Shown here: positions 1 through 11,900 of the stretch, one piece after another
Position numbering within the stretch: position 1 is the first letter of the stretch
Layout: the number at the start of each line of letters is the position of its first letter
Assembly (NCBI GenBank): GCA_025267735.1
Contig: CM046295.1
Span: forward strand, 9,943,270 to 10,007,269
From: Mactra quadrangularis
Lineage: Eukaryota > Mollusca > Bivalvia > Venerida > Mactridae
DNA length: 64,000 bases
Direction: 5' to 3'
Notes under the pieces: generated by a model
Told to the model about the DNA's origin: nothing
Database searches by the model: none
What the model saw: only the letters and a program-made list of their open reading frames with translations
Program-made: the position numbers and the translations under genes

Positions 1-424
1 TGATTTTAACCGGTGGTAGAAAAGAGATTTGCTGTAAAATTATTTCATGACAAAGCTCCACGAAAGTATGCTCCGCCCGGAATCGAACTTACGAACTCAT
101 CGATCAGAAGAATTTTGCGCTACCAAATGAGCAACCATGGAGGCTGTAAGTCAGTTATGACGCGCTTTTAAAACAAATACTATAGAAATCACCAAAGAAA
201 AAAAAGCAAGAAAATATAATAATACAGTCAATTTTTGGCCAATCGATTCTAATTATTGAATTATGTAAATAGTGTACACCTTTTGAATACATGTATATCA
301 AAGTTATTTTTATTATCTTTTTGACTTTAAGACTTACGATAACTTGTTTTGAACCACTTTGGGGGCTACATATTACTAATATGTAATATATTAATATTTA
401 CATATTATTCTTTTTGCATACATG
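1..424. other. AT-rich unique flank
   Basis: Left flank before any recognisable repeat. It is AT-rich with no convincing open frame. The only structured item is the tRNA-like stretch near 70-144. A short AT palindrome-rich stretch lies near 370-410. I see no gene. Confidence 0.6.
70..144 (-). pseudogene. decayed tRNA-like sequence or tRNA-derived SINE head
   Basis: Read on the minus strand, this 75-nt stretch has the order of a tRNA. It has a D-arm-like box A (TTGCTCATTTGG, then TAGCGC) and, about 35 nt on, a good box B (AGTTCGATTCC). The length is right for a tRNA, but stems are poor: the acceptor arm pairs at roughly 4 of 7 positions and the anticodon and T stems carry several mismatches. 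The anticodon is therefore not readable with confidence (CTG is one alignment). It is best read as a tRNA pseudogene or the head of a tRNA-derived SINE. A working tRNA is unlikely. Confidence 0.42.
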
Positions 425-764
425 CATAGCATAAATTAAGGCACGTGCAGCATCTTAATTTTATCAACATTGTACATAGATATTTGTTTTTTCAAATGAT
501 CAACACGTATTATGCAAATGTTTGAATAAGTTATAAAAATAGGTTTTGAATGGACTTTCAAAGATAATTATTATCTCACTTTACGAAAAATATTTCAAGT
601 TCCCGAACACATTTTAACATTCAAACATTTGAATTTCAGACTTCGATAAAAAAAATCAGTATGGAACATGACTAGAAAAACCGGTTCAGAGAAAACAAAT
701 CGGTTAAAAACCGATTGTCGTATTGCAATATTAACCGGTATATCTGTTAACCGTTACACACCTA
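425..764 (+). mobile_element. 5'-truncated hAT-like MITE copy abutting the satellite
   Basis: This is a diverged relative of the complete MITE at 58011-58490. Shared landmarks in the same order are a TTTTCAAATGATC block, an AAATGTTTGAAT block, an AACCGGTTAAAAACCG-like block, TATTGCAATATTAAC and a terminal GTTACACACCTA (753-764; the complete copy ends GTTACACCCCTA). The left half, with the opposite terminal repeat, is not recognisable, so this copy looks truncated. Its outer end falls exactly where the first 186-bp unit begins. It is either a boundary marker of the array or an element that landed in it and lost its other side. Confidence 0.6.
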
Positions 765-2940
765 ACCAGCACTGCCATTGGTCACGTATCATGGACAGGT
801 CACCTGATCACCACTTTGCGGCTGGATTGTCTCTCCCTGAAAATCAGGTCTATTTCTCATATAGACATATAATACAGGAGCCTATACATGTATATGACTG
901 TACTGAACATGGCGGACCGATTTCGCGCTTGACCGCTCACAGCCAGCCTAACCAGCAATGCCATTGGTCACGTGTCATAGACAGGTCACCAGATCACCAC
1001 TTTGCGGCTTGAAAATCTGGTCTATTTCTCATACAGACATATAGTACAGAAGGCTATACATGTATATGACTCTACTGAACATGGTGGACCGATTTTGCGC
1101 TTGACTGCTCACAGCCAGCCTAACCAGCTCTGCCATTGGTCACATGTCATGGACAGGTCAACCGAGCACCTTTTTCTGGCTATATTGTCTCACCCTGAAA
1201 ATCTGGTCTATTTCTCATATAGACATATAGTGCAGTAACCTATACATGTATATGATTCTACTGAACATGGCCGGCGGACCGATTTGCGCTTGACCGCTCA
1301 CAGCCAGCCTAACCAGCACTGCCATTGGTCACGTGTCATGGACAGGTCACCCGATTACCTTTTTTTGGCTGGATTGTTTCCCCCTGAAAATCTGGTCTAT
1401 TTCTCAGATAGACATATAGTACAGTAGCCTATACATGTATAGGACTCCACTAAACATGGCGGACCGATTTCGCGCTTGACCGATCACAGCCAGCCTAACC
1501 AGCACTGCCATTGGTCATTTGTCATGGACAGGTCACCGGATCACCACTTTGCGGCTGGATTGTCCCCCTGAAAATCTGATCTATTTCTCATATAGACATA
1601 TAGTACAGAAGGCTATACATAAATATGACTGTACTGAACATAGTGGACTGATTTTGCACTTGACCGCTCACAGCCAGCCTAACCAGCTCTGCCATTGGTC
1701 ACGTGTCATGGACAGGTCACCTGATCACCACTTTGCGGCTGTATAGTCTCCCCCTGAAAATCTGGTCTATTTCTCATATAGACATATAGTATAGTAGCCT
1801 ATACATGTATATGACTGTACTGAACATGGCGGACCAATTTCACGCTTGACCGCTCATAGCCAGCCTAACCAGCACTGCCATTGGTCACGTGTCATGGACA
1901 GGTCACCTGAACACCACTTTGCGGCTGGATTGTCTCCCCCTGAAAATCTGGTCTATTTCTCATATAGACATATAGTACAGAAGCCAATGCATGTATATGA
2001 CTCTACTGAACATGGCAGAACAATTTCACGCTTGACCGCTCATAGCCAGCCTAACCAGCACTGCCATTGGTCACGTGTCATGGACAGGTCACCTGAACAC
2101 CACTTTGCGGCTGGATTGTCTCCCCCTGAAAATCTGGTCTATTTCTCATATAGACATATAGTACAGTAGCCAATGCATGTATATGACTCTACTGAACATG
2201 GCAGAACAATTTCACGCTTGACTGCTCAGAGCCAGCCTTACCAGCGCTGCCATTGGTCACGTGTCATGGACAGGTCAGCCGATCACCACTTGGCGGCTGG
2301 ATTGCCTCCCCCTGAAAATCTGGTCTATTTCTCATATAGACATATAATACAGTAGCCTATACATGTATATGGCTGTACTGAACATGGCAGACCGATTTCG
2401 CGCTTGACTGCTCAAGGCCAGCCTAACCAGCACTGCCATTGGTCACGTGTCATGGACAAGTCACCCGATCACCACTTTGCGGCTGGATTGTCTCCCCCTG
2501 CAAATCTGGTCTATTTCTCATATAGACATATAGTACAGTAGCCTTTACATGTATATGACTCTACTGAACATGGCAGAACAATTTCACGCTTGACCGCTCA
2601 TAGCCAGCCTAACCAGCCCTGCCATTGGTCACGTGTCATGGATAGGTCAAACGATCACCTTTTTCTGGCTATATTGTCTCCCCCTGAAAATCTGGTCTAT
2701 GTCCATATAGACATAGACTACTGTAACCTATACATGTATATGACTGTACTGAACATGTTGATCCGATTTCGCGCTTCCTAACTCAGAGCCAGCCTAACCA
2801 GCACTGCCATTGGTCACGTGTCGTGGACAGTTCACCCGATCACCACTATGCGGCTGGAATGTCTCCCCCTGAAAATCTGGTCTATTTCTCATATAGACAT
2901 ATAGTACAGAATCCTATACATTTATATGAATCTACTGTCA
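765..2940 (+). repeat. 186-bp satellite family A, block 1 (+ orientation)
   Basis: About 11.7 head-to-tail units of ~186 bp. Unit starts at TAACCAGC fall near 949, 1121, 1310 and 1496, giving spacings of 172, 189 and 186. The 172 spacing is a 14-bp deletion at ~1010. Each unit carries, in order: TAACCAGCACTGCCATTGG, CACGTG, ACAGGTCACC, TTTGCGGCTGGATTG, CCCCCTGAAAATC, CTCATATAGACATATAG, CTATACATGTATATGAC and GCGCTTGACCGCTCACAGCC. Units differ from one another by several percent. The unit is 62 codons, so short open frames of 60-114 codons recur, each closed by a stop after the TACAG motif. I do not interpret these as genes. Confidence 0.93.
1322..1349 (+). promoter_or_regulatory. CCAAT / E-box / AGGTCA cluster present in most family A units (example)
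   Basis: One typical family A unit is given as an example. CCATTGG (an inverted CCAAT box) lies at 1322-1328, the palindromic E-box CACGTG at 1330-1335, and the nuclear-receptor half-site AGGTCA at 1344-1349. The cluster recurs in most of the ~150 family A units, although CACGTG often decays to CACATG or CATGTG. The motif matches are visible in the sequence; any binding or transcription is inference. It may be only a by-product of the repeat sequence. Confidence 0.2.
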
Positions 2941-3704
2941 TATATCTATGGATCGTAGACAAGGGCCCGTAACTCGCCCCAAAACCGGTCCTAGCCGGGT
3001 CGGTTCGACACCCAGAAACCGGAACTATGTCACCATTGTTTACCTATTTTTTTACTATGTGCATGTACATATAGTACATATACAGAGTCTATGGAGCGTA
3101 GACAAGGGCCCGTAACTCGCCCCAAAACCGGTCCTAGCCGGGTCGGTTCGACACCCAGGCCGCCGGGTCGGCGTTCTGGGTTGGGTCCGAGCCAGAAACC
3201 GGAACTAGGTCACCATTGTTTACCTATTTTTTTACTATGTGCATGTACATATAGTACATATACAGAGTCTATGGAGCGTAGACAAGGGCCCGTAACTCGC
3301 CCCAAAACCTGTCCTAGCCGGATCGGTTCGACACCCAGGCCGACGGGTCGGCGTTCTGGGTTGGGTCCGAGCCAGAAACCGGAACTAGGTCACCATTGTT
3401 TACCTATTTTTTTACTATGTGCATGTACATATAGTACATATACAGAGTCTATGGAGCGTAGACAAGGGCCCGTAACTCGCCCCACAACCGGTCCAAGCCG
3501 GGTCGGTTCGACACCCAGGCCGCCGGGTCGGCGTTCTGGGTTGGGTCCGAGCCAGAAACCGGAACTAGGTCACCATTGTTTAACTATTTTTTTACTATGT
3601 GCATGTACATATAGTACATATACTGAGTCTATGGAGCGTAGACAAGGGCCCGTAACTCGCCCCAAAACCGGTCCTAGCCGGGTCGGTTCGACACCCAGGC
3701 CGCC
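2941..3704 (+). repeat. 180-bp satellite family B, block 1
   Basis: About 4.3 units of family B, starting at GGATCGTAGAC. The first unit is 143 bp because 37 bp are missing between two CCAG tetramers, which is consistent with slippage or end-joining at microhomology. The following units are full length. The block ends abruptly inside a unit, after CCCAGGCCGCC, where family A resumes. It sits inside copy 1 of the 2703-bp duplication. Confidence 0.93.
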
Positions 3705-5643
3705 ATGCGGCTTGAAAATCTGGTCTATTTCTCATACAGACATATAGTACAGAAGGCTATACATGTATATGACTCTACTGAACATGGTGGACCGATTTTG
3801 CGCTTGACTGCTCACAGCCAGCCTAACCAGCTCTGCCATTGGTCACATTTCATGGACAGGTCAACCGAGCACCTTTTTCTGGCTATATTGTCTCACCCTG
3901 AAAATCTGGTCTATTTCTCATATAGACATATAGTGCAGTAACCTATACATGTATATGATTCTACTGAACATGGCCGGCGGACCGATTTGCGCTTGACCGC
4001 TCACAGCCAGCCTAACCAGCACTGCCATTGGTCACGTGTCATGGACAGGTCACCCGATTACCTTTTTTTGGCTGGATTGTTTCCCCCTGAAAATCTGGTC
4101 TATTTCTCAGATAGACATATAGTACAGTAGCCTATACATGTATAGGACTCTACTAAACATGGCGGACCGATTTCGCGCTTGACCGATCACAGCCAGCCTA
4201 ACCAGCACTGCCATTGGTCATTTGTCATGGACAGGTCACCGGATCACCACTTTGCGGCTGGATTGTCCCCCTGAAAATCTGATCTATTTCTCATATAGAC
4301 ATATAGTACAGAAGGCTATACAAAAATATGACTGTACTGAACATAGTGGACTGATTTTGCACTTGACCGCTCACAGCCAGCCTAACCAGCTCTGCCATTG
4401 GTCACGTGTCATGGACAGGTCACCTGATCACCACTTTGCGGCTGTATAGTCTCCCCCTGAAAATCTGGTCTATTTCTCATATAGACATATAGTATAGTAG
4501 CCTATACATGTATATGACTGTACTGAACATGGCGGACCAATTTCACGCTTGACCGCTCATAGCCAGCCTAACCAGCACTGCCATTGGTCACGTGTCATGG
4601 ACAGGTCACCTGAACACCACTTTGCGGCTGGATTGTCTCCCGCTGAAAATCTGGTCTATTTCTCATATAGACATATAGTACAGTAGCCAATGCATGTATA
4701 TGACTCTACTGAACATGGCAGAACAATTTCACGCTTGACCGCTGATAGCCAGCCTAACCAGCACTGCCATTGGTCACGTGTCATGGACAGGTCACCTGAA
4801 CACCACTTTGCGGCTGGATTGTCTCCCGCTGAAAATCTGGTCTATTTCTCATATAGACATATAGTACAGTAGCCAATGCATGTATATGACTCTACTGAAC
4901 ATGGCAGAACAATTTCACGCTTGACTGCTCAGAGCCAGCCTTACCAGCGCTGCCATTGGTCACGTGTCATGGACAGGTCAGCCGATCACCACTTGGCGGC
5001 TGGATTGCCTCCCCCTGAAAATCTGGTCTATTTCTCATATAGACATATAATACAGTAGCCTATACATGTATATGGCTGTACTGAACATGGCAGACCGATT
5101 TCGCGCTTGACTGCTCAAGGCCAGCCTAACCAGCACTGCCATTGGTCACGTGTCATGGACAAGTCACCCGATCACCACTTTGCGGCTGGATTGTCTCCCC
5201 CTGCAAATCTGGTCTATTTCTCATATAGACATATAGTACAGTAGCCTTTACATGTATATGACTCTACTGAACATGGCAGAACAATTTCACGCTTGACCGC
5301 TCATAGCCAGCCTAACCAGCCCTGCCATTGGTCACGTGTCATGGATAGGTCAAACGATCACCTTTTTCTGGCTATATTGTCTTCCCCTGAAAATCTGGTC
5401 TATGTCCATATAGACATAGACTACTGTAACCTATACATGTATATGACTGTACTGAACATGTTGATCCGATTTCGCGCTTCCTAACTCAGAGCCAGCCTAA
5501 CCAGCACTGCCATTGGTCACGTGTCGTGGACAGTTCACCCGATCACCACTATGCGGCTGGAATGTCTCCCCCTGAAAATCTGGTCTATTTCTCATATAGA
5601 CATATAGTACAGAATCCTATACATTTATATGACTCTACTGTCA
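3705..5643 (+). repeat. 186-bp satellite family A, block 2 (+ orientation)
   Basis: About 10.4 family A units, nearly identical to 1004-2940 and displaced by 2703 bp. It is family A inside family B, created by tandem duplication of an A/B boundary segment. It ends at CATATATCTATGG, where the 37-bp-deleted first B unit follows again. Confidence 0.93.
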
Positions 5644-5993
5644 TATATCTATGGATCGTAGACAAGGCCCCGTAACTCGCCCCAAAACCGGTCCTAGCCG
5701 GGTCGGTTCGACACCCAGAAACCGGAACTATGTCACCATTGTTTACCTATTTTTTTACTATGTGCATGTACATATAGTACATATACAGAGTCTATGGAGC
5801 GTAGACAAGGGCCCGTAACTCGCCCCAAAACCGGTCCTAGCCGGGTCGGTTCGACACCCAGGCCGCCGGGTCGGCGTTCTGGGTTGGGTCCGAGCCAGAA
5901 ACCGGAACTAGGTCACCATTGTTTACCTATTTTTTTACTATGTGCATGTACATATAGTACATATACAGAGTCTATGGAGCGTAGACAAGGGCC
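3707..5993 (+). repeat. 2703-bp composite duplication, copy 2 (supported extent)
   Basis: This is the second copy of 1004-3706, colinear through the family A block and the first full family B unit. Beyond about 5990 the family B variants no longer match copy 1: copy 1 has a GCCGACGGG variant in its next unit, while here the next unit has CCTATCCGGG. Either the two B tracts have since been reshuffled or the duplication breakpoint lies near here. Confidence 0.8.
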
Positions 5994-8900
5994 CGTAACT
6001 CGCCCCAAAACCGGTCCTATCCGGGTCGGTTCGACACCCAGGCCGCCGGGTCGGCGTTCTGGGTTAGGTCCGAGCCAGAAACCGGAACTAGGTCACCATT
6101 GTTTACCTATTTTTTTACTATGTGCATGTACATATAGTACATATACAGAGTCTATGGAGCGTAGACAAGGGCCCGTAACTCGCCCCAAAACCGGTCCTAG
6201 CCGGGTCGTATCGACACCCAGGCCGCCGGGTCGGCGTTCTGGGTTGGGTCCGAGCCAGAAACCGGAACTAGGTCACCATTGTTTACCTATTTTTTTACTA
6301 TGTGCATGTTCGTATAGTACATATACAGAGTCTATGGAGCGTAGACAAGGGCCCGTAACTCGCCCCAAAACCGGTCCTAGCCAGGTCGGTTCGACACCCA
6401 GGCCGACGGGTCGGCGTTCTGGGTTGGGTCCGAGCCAGAAACCGGAACTAGGTCACCATTGTTTACCTATTTTTTACTATGTGCATGTACATATAGTACA
6501 TATACAGAGTCTATGGAGCGTAGACAAGGGCCCGTAACTCGCCCCAAAACCGGTCCTAGCCGGGTCGGTTCGACACCCAGGCCGCCGGGTCGGCGTTCTG
6601 GGTTGGGTCCGAGCCAGAAACCGGAACTAGGTCACCACTGTTTACCTATTTTTTTACTATGTGCATGTACTTATAGTACATATACAGAGTCTATGGAGCG
6701 TAGACAAGGGCCCGTAACTCGGCCCAAAACCGGTCCTAGCCGGGTCGGTTCGACACCCAGACCGCCGGTTCGGCGTTCTGGGTTGGTTCCGAGCCAGAAA
6801 CCGGAACTAGGTCACCATTGTTTACCTATTTTTTTACTATGTGCATGTACATATAGTACATATACAGAGTCTATGGAGCGTAGACAAGGGCCCGTAATTC
6901 GCCCCAAAACCGGTCCGAGCGCGGTCGGTTCGACACCCAGGCCGCCGGGTCGGCGTTCTGGGTTTGGTCCGAGCCAGAAACCGGAACTAGGTCACCATTG
7001 TTTACCAATTTTTTTACTATGTGCATGTACATATAGTACTTATACAGAGTCTATGGAGCGTAGACAAGGGCTCGTAACTCGCCCCAAAACCTGTCCTAGC
7101 CGGGTCGGTTCGACACCCAGGCCGACGGGTCGGCGTTCTGGGTTGGGTCCGAGCCAGAAACCGGAACTAGGTCACCATTGTTTACCTATTTTTTTACTAT
7201 GTGCATGTACATATAGTACATATACAGAGTCTATGGAGCGTAGACAAGGGCCCGTAACTCGCCCCACAACCGGTCCAAGCCGGGTCGGTTCGACACCCAG
7301 GCCGCCGGGTCGGCGTTCTGGGTTGGGTCCGAGCCAGAAACCGGAACTAGGTCACCATTGTTTACCTATTTTTTTACTATGTGCATGTACATATAGTACA
7401 TATACAGAGTCTATGGAGCGTAGACAAGGGCCCGTAACTCGCCCCAAAACCGGTCCTAGCCGGGTCGGTTCGACACCCAGGCCGCAGGGTCGGCGTTCTG
7501 GGTTGGGTCCGAGCCTGAAACCGGAACTAGGTCACCATTGTTTACCTATTTTTTTACTATGTGCATGTACATATAGTACATATACAGAGTCTATGGAGCG
7601 TAGACAAGGGCCCGTAACTCGCCCAAAAACGGGTCCTAGCCGGGTCGGTTCGAGACCCAGGCCGCCGGGTCGGCGTTCTGGGTTGGGTCCGAGCCAGAAA
7701 CCGGAACTAGGTCACCATTGTTTACCTATTTTTTCACTATGTGCATGTACATATAGTACATATACAGAGTCTATGGAGCGTAGACAAGGGCCCGTAACTC
7801 GCCCCAAAATGGGTCCTAGCCGGGTCGGTTCGAGACCCAGGCCGCCGGGTCGGCGTTCTGGGTTGGGTCCGAGCCAGAAACCGGAACTAGGTCACCATTG
7901 TTTACCTATTTTTTTACTATGTGCATGTACATATAGTACATATACAGAGTCTATGGAGCGTGGAGAAGGGCCCGTAACTCGCCCCAAAACCTGTCCTAGC
8001 CGGGTCGGTTCGACACCCAGGCCGCCGGGTCGGCGTTCTGGGTTGGGTCCGAGCCAGAAACCGGAACTAGGTCACCATTGTTTACCTATTTTTTTACTAT
8101 GTGCATGTACATATAATACATATACAGAGTCTATGGAGCGTAGACAAGGTGCCCGTAACTCGCCCCAAAACCGGTCCTAGCCGTGTCGTTTCGACACCCA
8201 GGCCGCTGGGTCGGCGTTCTGGGTCGGGTCCGAGCCAGAAACCGGAACTAGGTCACCATTGTTTACCTATTTTTTTACTATGTGCATGTACATATAGTAC
8301 ATATACAAAGTCTATGGAGCGTAGACAAGGGCCCGTAACTCGCCCCAAAACCGGTCCTAGCCGGGTCGGTTCGACACCCAGGCCGCCGGGTTTGTGTTCT
8401 GGGTTAGGTCCGAGCCAGAAACCGGAACTAAGTCACCATTGTTTACCTATTTTTTTACTATGTGCATGTACATATAGTACATATACAGAGTCTATGGAGC
8501 GTAGACAAGGGCCCGTAACTCGCCCCAAAACCGGTCCTAGCCGGGTCGAATCGACACCCAGTCCGCCGGGTCGGCGTTCTGGGTTGGGTCCGAGCCAGAA
8601 ACCGGAACTAGTTCAACATTGTTTACCTATTTTTTTACTATGTGCATGTACATATAGTACATATACAGAGTCTATGGAGCGTAGACAAGGGCCCGTAACT
8701 CGCCCCAAAACCGGTCCTAGCCGGGTCGGTTCGACACCCAGGCCGCCGGGTCGGCGTTCTGGGTTGGGTCCGAGCCAGAAACCGGAACTAGGTCACCATT
8801 GTTTACCTATTTTTTTACTATGTGCATGTACATATAGTACATATACAGAGTCTATGGAGCGTAGACAAGGGCCCGTAACTCGCCCCAAAACCGGTCCTAG

Positions 8901-11900
8901 CGCGGTCGTTTCGACACCCAGGCCGCCGGGTCGGCGTTCTGGGTTGGGTCCGAGCCAGAAACCGGAACTAGGTCACCATTGTTTACCAATTTTTTTTACT
9001 ATGGGCATGTACATATAGTACTTATACAGAGTCTATGGAGCGTAGACAAGGGCTCGTAAATCGCCCCAAAACCTGTCCTAGCCGGGTCGGTTCGACACCC
9101 AGGCCGACGGGTCGGCGTTCTGGGTGGGTCCGAGCCAGAAACCGGAACTAGGTCACCATTGTTTACCTATTTTTTTACTATGTGCATGTACATATAGTAC
9201 ATATACAGAGTCTATGGAGCGTAGACAAGGGCCCGTAACTCGCCCCAAAACCGGTCCTAGCCGGGTCGGTTCGACACCCAGGCCGCCGGGTCGGCGTTCT
9301 GGGTTGGGTCCGAGCCAGAAACCGGAACTTGGTCACCATTGTTTACCTATTTTTTTACTATGTGCATGTACATATAGTACATATACAGAGTCTATGGATC
9401 GTAGACAAGGGCCCGTAACTCGCCCCAAAACCGGTCCTAGCCGGGTCGGTTCGACACCCAGGCCGCCGGGTCGGCGTTCTTGGTTGGGTCCGAGCCAGAA
9501 ACCGGAACTTGTTCACCATTGTTTACCTATTTTTTTACTATGTGCATGTACATATAGTACATATACAGAGTCTATGGAGCGTAGACAAGGGCCCGTAACT
9601 CGCCCCAAAACCGGTCCTAGCCGGGTCGGTTCGTCACCCAGGCCGCTGGGTCGGCGTTCTGGGTCGGGTCCGAGCCAGAAACCGGAACTAGGTCAACATT
9701 GTTTACCTATTTTTTTACTATGTGCATGTACATATAGTACATATACAGAGTCTATGGAGCGTGACAAGGGCCCGTAACTCGCCCCAAAACTGGTCCTAGC
9801 CGGGTCGGTTCGACACGCAGGCCGCCGGGTCGGCGTTCTGGGTTAAGTCCGAGCCAGAAACCGGAACTAGGTCACCATTGTTTACCTATTTTTTTACTAC
9901 GTGCATGTACATATAGTACATATACAGAGTCTATGGAGCGTAGACAAGGGCCCGTAACTCGCCCCAAAACCGGTCCTAGCCGGGTCGGTTCGACACCCAG
10001 GCCGCCCGGTCGGCGTTCTGGGTTGGGTCCGAGCCAGAAACCGGAACTAGGTCACCATTGTTTACCTATTTTTTTACTATGTGCATTTACTTATAGTACA
10101 TATACAGAGTCTATGGGGCGTAGACAAGGGCCCGTAACTCTCCCCAAAACCGGTCCTAGACGGGTCGGTTCGACACCCAGGCCACCGGGTCGGCGTTCTG
10201 GGTTGGGTCCGAGCCAGAAACCGGAAGTAGGTCACCATTGTTTACCTATTTTTTACTATGTGCATGTACATATAGTACATATACAGAGTCTATGGAGCGT
10301 AGACAAGGGCCCGTAACTCGCCCCAAAACCGGTCCTAGCCGGGTCGGTTCGACACCCAGGCCGCCGGGTCGGCGTTCTGGGTTGGGTCCGAGCCAGAAAC
10401 CGGAACTAGGTCACCATTGTTTACCTATTTTTTTACTATGTGCATGTACATATAGTACATATACAGAGTCTATGGAGCGTAGACAAGGGCCCGTAACTCG
10501 CCCCAAAACCGGTCCTAGCCGGGTCGTTTCGACACCCAGGCCGCTGGGTCGGCGTTCTGGGTCGGGTCCGAGCCAGAAACCGGAACTAGGTCACCATTGT
10601 TTACCTATTTTTTTACTATGTGCATGTACATATAGTACATATACAAAGTCTATGGAGCGTAGATAAAGGCCCGTAACTCGCCCCAAAACCGGTCCTAGCC
10701 GGGTCGGTTCGACACCCAGGCCGCCGGGTCGGCATTCTGGGTTGGGTCCGAGCCAGAAACCGGAACTAGGTCACCATTGTTTACCTATTTTTTTACTATG
10801 TGCATGTACATATATTACATATACAGAGTCTATGAAGCGTAGACAAGGGCACGTAACTCGCCCCAAAACCGGTCCTAGCCGGGTCGGTTCGACACCCAGG
10901 CCGCCGGGTCGGCGTTCTGGGTTGGATCCGAGCTAGAAACCGGAACTAGGTCACCATTGTTTACCTATTTTTTTACTATGTGCATGTACATATAGTACAT
11001 ATACAGAGTCTATGGAGCGTAGACAAAGGCCCGTAACTCGCCCCAAAACCGGTCCTAGCCGGGTCGGTTCGACACCCAGGCCGCCGGGTCGGCGTTCTGG
11101 GTTGGGTCCGAGCCAGAAACCGGAACTAGGTCACCATTGTTTACCTATATTTTTACTATGTGCATGTACATATAGTACATATACAGAGTCTATGGAGCGT
11201 AGACAAGGGCCCGTAACTCGCCCCAAAACCGGTCCTAGCCGGGTCGGTTCGACACCCAGGCCACCGGGTCGGCGTTCTGGGTTGGGTCCGAGCCAGAAAC
11301 CGGAACTAGGTCACCATTGTTTACCCATTTTTTTACTATGTGCATGTTCATATAGTACATATACAGAGTCTATGGAGCGTAGACAAGGGCCCGTAACTCG
11401 CCACAAAACCGGTCCTAGCCGGGTCGGTTCGACACCCAGGCCGCCGGGTCGGCGTTCTGGGTTGGGTCCGAGCCAGAAACCGGAACTAGGTCACCATTGT
11501 TTACCTATTTTTTTACTATGTGCATGTACATATAGTACATATACAGAGTCTATGGAGCGTAGACAAGGGCCCGTAACTCGCCCCAAAACCGGTCCTAGCC
11601 GGGTCGGTTCGACACCCAGGCTGCCGGGTCGGCGTTCTGGGTTGGGTCCGAGCCAGAAACCGGAATTAGGTCACCATTGTTTACCTATTTTTTTACTATG
11701 TGCATGTACATATAGTACATATACAGAGTCTATGGAGCGTAGACAAGGGCCCGTAACTCGCCCCAAAACCGGTCCTAGCCGGGTCGGTTCGACACCCAGG
11801 CCGCCGGGTCGGCGTTCTGGGTTGGGTCCGAGCCAGAAACCGGAACTAGGTCACCATTGTTTACCTATTTTTTTACTATGTGCATGTACATATAGTACAT

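Larger units (their letters stand above)
1004..3706 (+). repeat. 2703-bp composite duplication, copy 1
   Basis: From GCGGCTTGAAAATC at 1004, the sequence repeats at an exact offset of 2703 (copy 2 starts at 3707). The duplicated segment holds about ten and a half family A units, the A-to-B boundary at 2941 and the first family B units. It carries the same 14-bp deletion at its start and the same 37-bp-deleted first B unit. Only scattered point differences are seen between the copies (for example CACATGTC versus CACATTTC, and TCCCCCTG versus TCCCGCTG). That suggests a recent event, about 99% identity by eye. Confidence 0.9.

Noticed and set aside
1846..2169. Recurrent ~60 and ~107-codon frames in family A (plus and minus arms)
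   Set aside because: They are one- or two-unit readings of the 62-codon repeat, closed by the same stop after TACAG. Their start depends only on local loss of a stop before the GCTCACAGCC motif.
5838..5858. Pol III box A / box B-like words in family B (TAGCCGGGTCGG overlapping GGTTCGACACC)
   Set aside because: The two words overlap instead of being 30-60 bp apart and no tRNA fold forms around them. Resemblance is probably accidental, although a T7 run follows in each unit.
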